Shown: positions 7,515 to 15,371, counted from the first letter of the stretch. The stretch is 17,727 nt of DNA from an uncultured Polaribacter sp. (GCA_937936695.1 CALHCK010000180.1:1-17727); one strand, 5' to 3'. Notes: a model not told the origin generated them from the sequence alone. Numbers and translations: made by a program.

Positions 7515-7850
7515 ATTAAGAAAATTCAAATCAAATCATTAAAAAAACATATAAACTGTTTTCTACTGTTAGTAATATTTTTATTACCATCAGTATATCT
7601 TTCGTTACATTCATTTCACTGCGATAATCAATCTTATTTTACGTCTAAGGTAGATAAGCAGTTTCATAAAAATGATAACGTAGATTGTGATTTGCACTTA
7701 ATTAAATTAAGTACTCCTTTTCTTAAAGTTTTTACAAAAGAAATAATAGTTGCTCAAAAAGTTACTAATATTATTACTGTAAATTACAGTTTCTTAAAAA
7801 ATTACCAACCATTATCTTTTTCTTTACGAGGTCCACCCTCTCTTTCCTAA
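7515..7850 (+). CDS. Small His/Cys-containing membrane or exported protein, no canonical start codon
   Basis: An uninterrupted reading frame without ATG, GTG or TTG before the hydrophobic segment. The best start is ATT at 7515, giving 111 residues that begin KKIQIKSLKKHIN. A basic N-terminus (K2-K11) leads to a hydrophobic helix at about residues 15-31 (signal anchor). Then come HSFHC (32-36), a short acidic/His stretch with VDCDLH (56-61), a second moderately hydrophobic part, and a C-terminal RGPPS (105-109). The layout matches short flavobacterial ORFs ending in (R/K)GPP that precede TonB receptors (recalled from family knowledge, not searched). The paired His/Cys residues suggest metal binding or a disulfide; this is inference. 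It lies 42 nt before the TonB receptor and is probably its operon partner. Alternatives are a pseudogene that lost its start codon, or a start by another rare codon. Confidence 0.6.
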   Translation: MKKIQIKSLKKHINCFLLLVIFLLPSVYLSLHSFHCDNQSYFTSKVDKQFHKNDNVDCDLHLIKLSTPFLKVFTKEIIVAQKVTNIITVNYSFLKNYQPLSFSLRGPPSLS

Positions 7851-7892
7851 ATTAAAAATAGAACTTAATTTATTAAAGAAAAGCTAAAAAAA

Positions 7893-10295
7893 ATGAAATT
7901 ATTTTTTAGCCTTGTTTGTACATTTTTATTTTTTTACAATACAAATGCACAAGGCTGCACTTATACCCTAGAGGGTAAAGTAACCGATTTTCATGACAAT
8001 ACTCCTATTTTTGGAGCTACATTACAGATAAATAACTCTACTAAATACGCTACAACGAATTTTAATGGATATTTTACATTAAATAATCTTTGTAAAGAAA
8101 AAGTAGTTATTACTATTAAACATATTGCTTGTGAACCCAAGACAATTACTGTAGACGTAAGTAAAAATTCTTATAAATATATTTATATGGAACATCATTT
8201 AGAGCAATTAAATGAAGTTACCGTTACATCTAACATAAAAAAAGAAACAAATACAGGACAAGAATCTATTATAAAAAGTGGTACTATAGAAAAGTATAGT
8301 AGTTTAAGCTTAGGAGATGCTTTAAAAGAAGTACCTGGTGTATCCTCTATTAATACTGGTACTACTGTTGTAAAACCAATTATAAATGGCATGCACAGTA
8401 GTAGAATTATAACCATAAATAACGGAGTGCGTTTGCAAGATCAAGAATGGGGTATAGAACATGCTCCTAATATTGATATTAATAGCGCAAATCAAATATC
8501 TGTTATAAAAGGTGCGGCAGCTTTGGCTTATGGAGGTGATGCTATTGGTGGTGTAATTGTTTTAAAACCAGAAAAAGTAATACACAAAGATACCTTGTAC
8601 GGCAAAACAATTACAGGTTTTCAGTCTAACGGAATTGGTAATCATATATCTTCATCTTTAAATAAAAATTATAAGTCTGGGTGGTTTGGAAAAATACAAG
8701 GGGCTTTTAAAAAGAATGGAGATTTTAATGCTCCTGATTATAATTTAACAAACACAGGTACAGAGTCAAAAGCAGTTTCTGTTAGGTTTGGGAAAAATAG
8801 ATTTAAATCTGGTTTTGAAACATTTTATAGTTTTATAAATAATGAAATAGGTATTTTAAGAGCTGCTCATATAGGTAATCTTAAAAATTTAGCCACGGCA
8901 ATTAACGCACCAAGACCATTATTTATTAACGATTTTAGTTTTGATATTTCTCAACCTAAACAAGATATTACTCATCATCTTATAAAAACTAAATATTACA
9001 AAAGAATTAAAAACTTTGGTAAAATAAACCTACAATACGATTATCAAAATAATAAACGATTAGAGTTTGATATTCGCAGGGGAGGCAGAAGTGTAATACC
9101 TGCTATAGATTTATTATTAAAAACGCATACCTTATCTTCTGATATCAATATTGATAAAAATTTAAATTATAAGTTAAACTTTGGTGTTTTAGGAAGATTT
9201 CAAGATAATTTTCCTAACCCAGATACAGGTGTAAGACGTTTAATACCAGATTATAAAAAATATGATTTTGGAAGTTATATAACTTTTGAGTGGTCTGAAA
9301 TAGATAATTTAATTTTAGATATTGGTTTACGTTATGATTATACTAAAATTGATGCTTTAAAATTTTACAAAACCTCTTTTTGGGAAAGTAGACAATACGA
9401 TAAATTATTTCCAGATTTAGTTATTAATACTTTTAGAAACGATGTTTTAACTAATCCTATATTAAACTTTCATAACCCATCTGCATCTGCTGGTTTAAAG
9501 TATACTATTAACGAAAAAAACTCTTTTATTTTAAATTACGCGTTAGCAAGCAGACCCCCTAACCCATCAGAATTATTTAGTGACGGTTTGCATCATTCTG
9601 CAGCAAGAATAGAAATAGGTGACCTTAGCATTACAAAAGAAACTTCTAATAGAGTTTCTGCTTCTTACTCATTTAATAATTCTAAATTAAGCATACAAAC
9701 AGATACTTATTACAATTTTATAAATAACTTTATATACATTGTACCTAGTCCGTTAGGAATAATACCTTTAATTAGAGGGCCTTTTCCGGCATGGAATTAT
9801 ATACAAACCGATGCTTCTTTTTTTGGGGTAGATTTAAGTGCAAAATACACTATTAACAAAAATTGGTATGTACATCATAAATCTTCTTTTATTAAAGGTA
9901 AAGATAAATTAGCAAATTTACCTTTAATAGATATTCCCGCTTTTAATACTACTAACAATATAAATTATACAAATTCTAAATGGAATAATTTTTCAGCTAG
10001 TTTACAGTCAGAACTAGTTTTAGAACAAAACGAATTTCCTGATGAATTTAATTTTACTGTTCCTATTGCAAACGGAGAGGATATTTTTGTTGATTTATCT
10101 CCACCTCCTGCATATCATTTAGTACACTTTCAAAGCGAAGTGACAGTGCCATTAAATAAAAAATCTGATTTTAATATTAAATTTAGTATACAGAATATTT
10201 TTAATAAAAGTTACCGAAATTACTTAAATCGTTTACGCTTTTTTGGTGATGAATTAGGACGAAATTTTAAACTACAATTACAATTCAATTATTAA
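7893..10295 (+). CDS. TonB-dependent outer-membrane receptor with carboxypeptidase-like N-terminal domain
   Basis: An 800-residue outer-membrane active transporter energised by TonB-ExbBD. The signal peptide is residues 1-20 (ending NTNAQ). A carboxypeptidase-D-regulatory-like beta-sandwich follows (about 24-105: LEGKVTDFHDNTPIFGATL, TTNFNGYFTL). The plug is about 106-230 (LNEVTVTS, LGDALKEVPGVSS, IINGMHSSRIITINNGVR, QEWGIEHAPNIDI, ISVIKGAAALAYGGDAIGGVIVL). A barrel of about 22 strands follows, ending in the terminal aromatic signature FKLQLQFNY. No SusD partner is adjacent, so it is not a standard glycan SusCD pair. The QEWGxEHxPxID motif and the NRLRFFGDELGRN end resemble small-solute or metal-type receptors of this class. 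The substrate cannot be assigned from sequence; a metal ion or chelate is plausible given the His/Cys protein upstream. The acidic lipoprotein gene begins 21 nt downstream. Confidence 0.93.
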   Translation: MKLFFSLVCTFLFFYNTNAQGCTYTLEGKVTDFHDNTPIFGATLQINNSTKYATTNFNGYFTLNNLCKEKVVITIKHIACEPKTITVDVSKNSYKYIYMEHHLEQLNEVTVTSNIKKETNTGQESIIKSGTIEKYSSLSLGDALKEVPGVSSINTGTTVVKPIINGMHSSRIITINNGVRLQDQEWGIEHAPNIDINSANQISVIKGAAALAYGGDAIGGVIVLKPEKVIHKDTLYGKTITGFQSNGIGNHISSSLNKNYKSGWFGKIQGAFKKNGDFNAPDYNLTNTGTESKAVSVRFGKNRFKSGFETFYSFINNEIGILRAAHIGNLKNLATAINAPRPLFINDFSFDISQPKQDITHHLIKTKYYKRIKNFGKINLQYDYQNNKRLEFDIRRGGRSVIPAIDLLLKTHTLSSDINIDKNLNYKLNFGVLGRFQDNFPNPDTGVRRLIPDYKKYDFGSYITFEWSEIDNLILDIGLRYDYTKIDALKFYKTSFWESRQYDKLFPDLVINTFRNDVLTNPILNFHNPSASAGLKYTINEKNSFILNYALASRPPNPSELFSDGLHHSAARIEIGDLSITKETSNRVSASYSFNNSKLSIQTDTYYNFINNFIYIVPSPLGIIPLIRGPFPAWNYIQTDASFFGVDLSAKYTINKNWYVHHKSSFIKGKDKLANLPLIDIPAFNTTNNINYTNSKWNNFSASLQSELVLEQNEFPDEFNFTVPIANGEDIFVDLSPPPAYHLVHFQSEVTVPLNKKSDFNIKFSIQNIFNKSYRNYLNRLRFFGDELGRNFKLQLQFNY

Positions 10296-10316
10296 TCATA
10301 AACAACAACCATAAAT

Positions 10317-10934
10317 ATGAATTTTTTAACTTTAAAAACAATGAAAACAATGAAAACAATGAAATTTTTTACAATGGCAGCTTTAGCTGTTTCTATGTTA
10401 GCATCATGTACTAATGATGATGAAATGGAAAGTTTAAAACCAGTAGAAGAAGAAGAAACAATTACAAGAGTAGTACTTACTTATACCAATGCTGCAGATG
10501 ATTCTGATACAGTAGTTTTAACTTGGAATGATGAAAATGGAGATGAAATTGTTACTGAAAACGAACAAAATGTAGAAGGTACTTTTAAGGTAGAACAAAC
10601 TTACAACGCAGAAATAGCTTTATTTAATGAAGAAGAAGACTTTTTAGATGAAGATATTTTAGCTGACCAAGCTAGTATTGATGCTCATTTCTTTGTATAT
10701 AGCCAAACTGGTTTAAGTTTTACTATGAGAAGAGCTTCTGATGACAATATGCGTTCTGATGAAAACAAATTAGGTGTAAAAACTATTTGGACTGCAGGAC
10801 CAAATGCTGAAAATGGAAGTATTACAATTAATCTTTTCCACGAATCACCAGCAATAAGTGATGAAGGTGGTTTTGGTTCAGCAGAAGGTACTGATACTGA
10901 TATTGATGTTTCTTTTGCTGTAGAAGTGAAGTAG
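10317..10934 (+). CDS. Acidic lipoprotein paired with the TonB receptor
   Basis: A lipoprotein of up to 205 residues. The lipobox LASC ends at Cys31 of the longest form; starts at 10341, 10350 or 10359 are also in frame, and the last leaves a neat 16-residue signal peptide. The mature part is very acidic (NDDEMESLKPVEEEET, FNEEEDFLDEDIL) and strand-rich. It ends with a block containing ITINLFHESPA and GTDTDIDVSFAVEV. It resembles flavobacterial lipoproteins found directly after TonB receptors, with an HExP segment and a C-terminal G-T/E-T-D-I-x-x-x-F-x-V motif (recalled, not searched). It may hand the ligand to, or cap, the receptor at the cell surface; the acidic character fits cation binding, but this is inference. 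A strong terminator follows 68 nt after the stop. Confidence 0.75.
   Translation: MNFLTLKTMKTMKTMKFFTMAALAVSMLASCTNDDEMESLKPVEEEETITRVVLTYTNAADDSDTVVLTWNDENGDEIVTENEQNVEGTFKVEQTYNAEIALFNEEEDFLDEDILADQASIDAHFFVYSQTGLSFTMRRASDDNMRSDENKLGVKTIWTAGPNAENGSITINLFHESPAISDEGGFGSAEGTDTDIDVSFAVEVK
10337..10363 (+). repeat. Tandem 9-bp repeat with in-frame ATGs
   Basis: The unit AAAACAATG is repeated three times in a row, encoding (K)TMK-TMK-TMK. Each copy supplies an ATG in the lipoprotein reading frame (10341, 10350, 10359). Because the unit is 9 bp, gain or loss of copies changes the signal peptide length by 3 residues and does not shift frame. Confidence 0.85.
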
Positions 10935-11002
10935 TTTTTAATAAACTGAAAACAATCTTTAAGAGTTTTTAGTTTAGTTATTCAAAAACTTAATTTACAT
11001 AA

Positions 11003-11041
11003 AAAATCCAAGATTTGATTAATAATCAAATCTTGGATTTT
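11003..11041. terminator. Strong bidirectional terminator between convergent genes
   Basis: AAAATCCAAGATTTGATT (11003-11020) and its exact reverse complement (11024-11041) form an 18-bp perfect stem with a 3-nt minimal loop. T-rich tails follow on both strands (TATTTTTTAT on plus, TTATG after a T run on minus). It sits between the convergent lipoprotein gene (ends 10934) and bshA (ends 11085) and should stop transcription from both sides. Confidence 0.9.
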
Positions 11042-11084
11042 ATTTTTTATAATATGTATAAGCTTTAAAAAATTTATATGATTT

Positions 11085-12218
11085 TTAAACCTTATTTTTA
11101 TAACACGATTTGTAAATATCTTCATAAACAGGTAAAATATTCCCTAAAGAAAAACGTCTTGCATGGTCTCTTGCATTGTTTTTAAAACTTTCTAAGGTTT
11201 CTTCATTTTGCAATATTTTAATAGCATTATTTGCCATATCCTTAACATCTCCTAAATCACTTAAATACCCTGTAACTCCGTGTATATTTACTTCTGGCAA
11301 ACCACCTGTATTAGTAGATATTACTGCTGTTTTAGCAGCCATAGCCTCTAAAGCTGCCAACCCAAAACTTTCTGTTTGAGATGGTAATAAAAAAATATCT
11401 GTATAGCATAAAATTTTTGGTACTTCAGAACTATTCCCTAAAAATATTACATGTTCAGATAATTTTAATTCATTTACCAAACTTTCTGCTTTTACCCTTT
11501 CTGGGCCATCACCAACTAATAAAAGTTTAGAGGGTATTTTTTTATTAACCTCATAAAATACTTTTACTACATCTTCTACCCTTTTTACAGGTCTAAAATT
11601 ACTAACATGCGTTAAAATACGTTCGTTTGGCAACGCAATTGCTGCTCTTTTACATTCTTTCTTATGAGATTTATCGTACTTATCTACATCTATAAAATTG
11701 TAAATAACCTGTATATCTTTATCAATATTAAAAAGCCTATTTGTAGTATTTTTTAAATCATTAGATACCGCTGTAACAACATCAGAATTATTAATACTAA
11801 ACTCTACAGCTGTTTTATAAGTAGGATGACTACCCACTAAAGTAATATCTGTACCATGTAAAGTTGTTACTACTTTAACAGGAATTCCTTTTTCTTTTAA
11901 CATTTGTTTTGCCATAAATGCAGCATATGCGTGCGGAATAGCATAGTGTACATGCAATACTTCTAACTCATGTTTTTCTACAACCTCAACCATTTTACTA
12001 GACAATGCTAATTCGTAAGGTTGGTATTCAAACAAAGGATATTCTTCTAAAAGTACTTGATGAAAATGTAAATTATGCGATATAAAATCTAGTCTAACTG
12101 GCTGGTTGTAAGTAATAAAATGTACTTCGTGATTTTTATCGGCTAACGCCATTCCTAACTCTGTAGCAACTACTCCACTTCCTCCAAATGTTGGGTAACA
12201 AACAATACCTATTTTCAT
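11085..12218 (-). CDS. bshA: N-acetyl-alpha-D-glucosaminyl L-malate synthase BshA
   Basis: A 377-residue GT-B fold glycosyltransferase (GT4 family) that joins UDP-GlcNAc and L-malate, the first step of bacillithiol synthesis in the cytoplasm. The N-terminus KIGIVCYPTFGGSGVVATELG is the BshA hallmark, with the glycine loop at residues 12-15. HVHYAIPHA (89-97) and TTLHGTDI (118-125) are further BshA segments. The C-terminal domain has NFRPVKR (207-213), LLVGDGPE (233-240) and the E-x7-E nucleotide-sugar motif E283-E291 in ESFGLAALE, followed by NTGGLPEV (303-310). All key parts are present at normal length. bshB and bshC are not in the window. It appears to be a single-gene unit between two terminators. 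A weak promoter-like TATATTTA (minus strand, 12263-12270) lies upstream. Confidence 0.96.
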   Translation of the reverse strand: MKIGIVCYPTFGGSGVVATELGMALADKNHEVHFITYNQPVRLDFISHNLHFHQVLLEEYPLFEYQPYELALSSKMVEVVEKHELEVLHVHYAIPHAYAAFMAKQMLKEKGIPVKVVTTLHGTDITLVGSHPTYKTAVEFSINNSDVVTAVSNDLKNTTNRLFNIDKDIQVIYNFIDVDKYDKSHKKECKRAAIALPNERILTHVSNFRPVKRVEDVVKVFYEVNKKIPSKLLLVGDGPERVKAESLVNELKLSEHVIFLGNSSEVPKILCYTDIFLLPSQTESFGLAALEAMAAKTAVISTNTGGLPEVNIHGVTGYLSDLGDVKDMANNAIKILQNEETLESFKNNARDHARRFSLGNILPVYEDIYKSCYKNKV

Positions 12219-12309
12219 TTAATTTTTACTTATTAAAATTAGTCTGTAAAATACATTAGATGTAAATATAAGTTTATTCTTACATTTTAAATCTAAATAA
12301 AATCACAAA

Positions 12310-12345
12310 AAAAAGAGTTTTTCATAGAAATGAAAAACTCTTTTT
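12310..12345 (-). terminator. Intrinsic terminator of the transketolase gene
   Basis: AAAAAGAGTTTTTCAT (12310-12325) and ATGAAAAACTCTTTTT (12330-12345) form a 16-bp perfect stem with loop AGAA. On the minus strand the 3' arm runs into a T-rich tract (complement of the A run at 12307-12314). It lies 24 nt after the transketolase stop codon. Confidence 0.88.
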
Positions 12346-12368
12346 AATATCTTAAATTTTGCTATTAT

Positions 12369-13214
12369 TTAGTAATCTCCTAAAGTAGCAGGATTTTGTG
12401 CTAAAGCGTTTTCTAGCTGCTCATCGTTAGGTGCTTTACCATGCCATGCATGAGTATGCATCATGTAATCTACTCCATTACCCATTTCTGTATATAATAA
12501 AATGCAAACTGGTTTTCCTTTACCTGTTAAAGCTTTTGCTTCTGCTAAACCAGCTAAAATTGCATCAATATCATTTCCTTTTTTTACTTCTAAAACGTCC
12601 CAACCAAAAGCTTCAAATTTAGCCTGAATACTTCCCATAGGTAATACATCGTCTGTAGAACCATCAATTTGCTTACCATTTAAATCAATAGTTGCAATTA
12701 TATTATCTACTTTCTTTGCAGATGCATACATAATAGCTTCCCAGTTTTGCCCTTCTTGTAATTCTCCATCACCATGTAATGTATATACAATTTTATTGTC
12801 TCCGTTTAATTTTTTAGCTTGCGCTGTACCTAAAGCAACAGACATTCCTTGACCTAAAGATCCAGAAGCAATTCTTACTCCAGGTAATCCTTCATGAGTT
12901 GTTGGGTGCCCTTGTAAACGAGAATCTAACAATCTAAAAGTAGCTAATTCAGATACAGGAAAAAATCCACTATGTGCTAAAACACTATATAAAACTGGAG
13001 AAATATGCCCATTAGATAAAAAGAATAAATCCTCATTATTTCCATCCATAGTAAAATCTGTAGAATACTCCATTACTTCTTGGTATAAACAAGTAATAAA
13101 TTCTGCACATCCTAAAGAACCTCCTGGGTGACCAGAATTTACTTTGTGTACCATTCTTAATATATCTCTACGAACCTGTTGGGTAAAATCTTGTAATTGT
13201 TGTGTTGTTGGCAT
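12369..13214 (-). CDS. Transketolase N-terminal (thiamine diphosphate-binding) half
   Basis: A 281-residue protein matching only the N-terminal third to half of classical ~660-residue transketolases, as is normal for split enzymes in many Bacteroidota. Transketolase moves two-carbon units between sugar phosphates in the pentose phosphate pathway. Key parts are HKVNSGHPGGSLG (residues 23-35), GHPTTHEGLPG (102-112), GSLGQGMSVALG (118-129), the thiamine diphosphate/Mg motif from GDGELQEGQNW (148-158) to Asn179 in DLNGKQIDG, and HAWHGKAP near the end. The C-terminal pyrimidine-binding half is needed for activity and is not in the window: a terminator and bshA follow directly. The ATG at 13214 is preferred because an alternative GTG at 13238 lies inside the predicted promoter element, and family members begin MP-x-T-Q-Q-L. 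Confidence 0.92.
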   Translation of the reverse strand: MPTTQQLQDFTQQVRRDILRMVHKVNSGHPGGSLGCAEFITCLYQEVMEYSTDFTMDGNNEDLFFLSNGHISPVLYSVLAHSGFFPVSELATFRLLDSRLQGHPTTHEGLPGVRIASGSLGQGMSVALGTAQAKKLNGDNKIVYTLHGDGELQEGQNWEAIMYASAKKVDNIIATIDLNGKQIDGSTDDVLPMGSIQAKFEAFGWDVLEVKKGNDIDAILAGLAEAKALTGKGKPVCILLYTEMGNGVDYMMHTHAWHGKAPNDEQLENALAQNPATLGDY

Positions 13215-13237
13215 TATGTTGTTTATTTTATCGTTCA

Positions 13238-13245
13238 CAAAAATA
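13238..13245 (-). promoter_or_regulatory. Bacteroidota -7 promoter element for transketolase
   Basis: The minus strand reads TATTTTTG, an exact TAnnTTTG match, placing the transcription start near 13232 with a leader of about 18 nt before the ATG at 13214. It overlaps an in-frame GTG at 13236-13238, which argues against that codon as the start. Confidence 0.45.
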
Positions 13246-13302
13246 CAAAAGAGATTGAATTTGTTTAACGATTATTAATTATTTATTTTATAAATTTAAA
13301 AA

Positions 13303-14562
13303 TTATGTTTTTTGTTTCTTCTTTTTAGCTGCAGGAAATAATACATTATTTAAAATTAAACGATATCCTGGAGATGTTGGGTGTAAATCTAATTCGGTTT
13401 TAGGGTCTCCTACTCTATGTGTATAATCTTCAGGATCGTGTCCTCCATAAAAAGTAAACATTCCTTTACCTTTTGTACCATGTATATAACGAGCTTCTCT
13501 ATTTGTTTTATTTTCTCCTAAAACCAAAACATTAGATTTTACTGTATTTCTATCAAAAGAAGTAGTTTGCCCCATAAAACCTTTTACCAAAGTAGTATGA
13601 TTTTGAGTTAACATTGTTGGAACAGGGTCCCATTTTGCAGAAAATTCTACTAAAGAAAAATAATCTGATGTTTTAGGTATTTTTCTTTTTCTGGTCATAT
13701 CAATAGTAGAAAACTCATAAGTTGTAGGGTTCTTTATCAATTGAAAATCTTTAAAAGCAAGTGTTTTATTGTAATTAATTTTAGATTGATAATTTGGTTC
13801 AGACGGGTCTCCATCAAACATACTCTCTGCAATATCTATTCCTTCGGCAGATAAAGCAATATCAAAACTATCGGTAGCAGAACACATCGCAAACATAAAA
13901 CCACCTCCAATTACATAATCGCGTATTTTTTTTGAAACATCTAATTTTTGTTGAGAAACTTTATTATATCCCAACTCTTTAGCTTGTTTTTCTGCTCTTA
14001 TTTTTCCGTTAATATACCAAGGTGCTGTTCTAAAAGAGCCATAAAAACGCCCGTACTGACCTGTAAAATCTTCATGATGCAAATGTAACCACTCATAAAT
14101 AAGAAGTTTATCAGATAAAACTTCTTTATCATAAATAACATCAAAAGGAATTTCTGCATAAGTTAACACCATAGTTACTGCATCATCCCAAGGCATTTTA
14201 TCTTTTGGTGAATATACTGCTATTTTGGGTGCTTTTTCTAAAGTTACAGCTTCTTGATTAGAAGAAGGCGATGCTATTTCTTGTAAAATTAACTTTGATT
14301 TTGCATCTGATATAACTTGATAAGTAACTCCTCTAACTTTACACTCGTTTTCTACAATTTTGTTATTTTCTATTAAAAATGCACCTCCATCATAATTTAA
14401 CAACCATTTAGATTTTAAACCAGCTTCTAATCCAAAGTACACAATTCCGTATGCTTTTAAATGGTTTTTCTGATTATCATGACTCATGGGCACATAAATA
14501 AAAGATGCACAAATAGAGTTTGACACAAAAATAAAAAGTAATAGCGTTATAATTTTTTTCAT
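13303..14562 (-). CDS. Conserved exported protein, commonly mislabelled asparagine synthetase B
   Basis: A 419-residue protein with a signal peptide (about residues 1-19, MKKIITLLLFIFVSNSICAS). It matches a highly conserved Bacteroidota family that databases call 'asparagine synthetase B'. True AsnB begins with a catalytic Cys2, is about 550 residues long, has a PP-loop SGGLDS and is cytoplasmic; none of this is present. Visible conserved blocks are KAPKIAVYSPKDKMPWDDAV (110-129), WLHLHHEDFTGQYGRFYG (158-175), GGGFMFAMCSATDSFD (219-234), SIDMTRKRKIP (286-296), and FYGGHDPEDYTHRVGDP (371-387). The glycine turn before Cys227 resembles the nucleophile elbow of class I glutamine amidotransferase or ThuA-like folds; this is inference. 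The C-terminus is Lys-rich (KKKKQKT). The start overlaps the stop of the nuclease-like gene by one base (TAATG). The function is unknown. Confidence 0.8.
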   Translation of the reverse strand: MKKIITLLLFIFVSNSICASFIYVPMSHDNQKNHLKAYGIVYFGLEAGLKSKWLLNYDGGAFLIENNKIVENECKVRGVTYQVISDAKSKLILQEIASPSSNQEAVTLEKAPKIAVYSPKDKMPWDDAVTMVLTYAEIPFDVIYDKEVLSDKLLIYEWLHLHHEDFTGQYGRFYGSFRTAPWYINGKIRAEKQAKELGYNKVSQQKLDVSKKIRDYVIGGGFMFAMCSATDSFDIALSAEGIDIAESMFDGDPSEPNYQSKINYNKTLAFKDFQLIKNPTTYEFSTIDMTRKRKIPKTSDYFSLVEFSAKWDPVPTMLTQNHTTLVKGFMGQTTSFDRNTVKSNVLVLGENKTNREARYIHGTKGKGMFTFYGGHDPEDYTHRVGDPKTELDLHPTSPGYRLILNNVLFPAAKKKKQKT

Positions 14563-15371
14563 TAAAATTTAAACTTGTTTACATTAGAATTACTAGTCGG
14601 ATTTGATAATGATATTTCTTCTATATCTTTTTCGTTTTTTTGAAAAAAAAAGTCAATATTTTTCTTTAATTCATCTATAAATTTATCTAGATTTTTTGAT
14701 GAAGCAATAGTAATTACAGATGAATCTTCATCATTTAAAATTTTAGTATTCATAAAACTAGATGAATCAACTAAATCGAAATCAACCTCTTCACTACCAT
14801 TGAATTTTACATCATACAAATCTCCTTCAATAATAATTAAAGGATTGTAAAAATTACATTGCTTTAATTTTGATTTGTTAAATTTATCTCTAATATATCC
14901 ACAGGCTTTTAATAAACTCAGAGAAGAACTATAAGCTAAATCACTTTTATCCTTGTAAGCAATTACAACATTATAACCTGAATTATTTGTTTCAGGGAAT
15001 AAATAATTTAATTCATAATCTTTACTCTTCCCTATATTGTCTATAAGTAATTCTGCATTTTTTGTTGCAAAAGGTTTAAAACGATTTAATTTAGAATTAA
15101 TTAAATTATCATTTTTAAAAACTAACCATGGTTTATCTATGGATTTCTTGCATTCTATTACAAAAGAAAAGTTAAAAGAAACTCCATTAACTAGTTTACC
15201 ATAATAGGCTATAATATCTAATTCTCTATATTTATTTAAATCATTGTCTTTATAAAGAATCGATTGAGTAAGGTTAAAACCTTTTTCTTGAAACAAACTA
15301 GCTACTTTCATTTCAAATGGATAGCCATTTTTAAAAATCCATTTTTTTAAACTGTTCTTTTTCTCATCCAT
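14562..15371 (-). CDS. PD-(D/E)XK nuclease-like protein of unknown function
   Basis: A 269-residue protein without signal peptide. The N-terminal ~90 residues carry a restriction-endonuclease-like core: Glu20 in YPFEMKVASLFQEKGF (helix 1), Asp52 in RELDIIAYYG, and Glu73-x-Lys75 in FSFVIECKKS. The spacing and order (E, D, ExK) match the PD-(D/E)XK active site. The middle holds a NVVIAYKDK strand and an IIIEGDLYDV strand; the C-terminal ~60 residues are polar and rich in Lys, Glu, Ser and Asn, perhaps disordered. It could be an orphan restriction-like or repair nuclease, or a degenerate member of Mrr-like families. There is no methyltransferase or other defence gene nearby. It lies 17 nt after dnaB and overlaps the next gene by one base, so it is in their operon. 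More Lys/Asn-rich and less conserved-looking than its neighbours, it may be a later insertion. Confidence 0.65.
   Translation of the reverse strand: MDEKKNSLKKWIFKNGYPFEMKVASLFQEKGFNLTQSILYKDNDLNKYRELDIIAYYGKLVNGVSFNFSFVIECKKSIDKPWLVFKNDNLINSKLNRFKPFATKNAELLIDNIGKSKDYELNYLFPETNNSGYNVVIAYKDKSDLAYSSSLSLLKACGYIRDKFNKSKLKQCNFYNPLIIIEGDLYDVKFNGSEEVDFDLVDSSSFMNTKILNDEDSSVITIASSKNLDKFIDELKKNIDFFFQKNEKDIEEISLSNPTSNSNVNKFKF

Noticed and set aside
8195..8416. Minus-strand open frame inside the TonB receptor
   Set aside because: Antisense to the conserved plug domain; hydrophobic content simply mirrors the coding strand.
7893..10295. SusC-type polysaccharide utilisation locus
   Set aside because: No SusD-like gene, glycoside hydrolase or sulfatase is adjacent; the following lipoprotein is small and acidic, unlike SusD.
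11176..11379. Plus-strand short frame opposite bshA
   Set aside because: Shadow of the conserved E-x7-E region of BshA.
12431..12622. Plus-strand short Leu/His-rich frame opposite the transketolase half
   Set aside because: Low-complexity shadow of a conserved gene.
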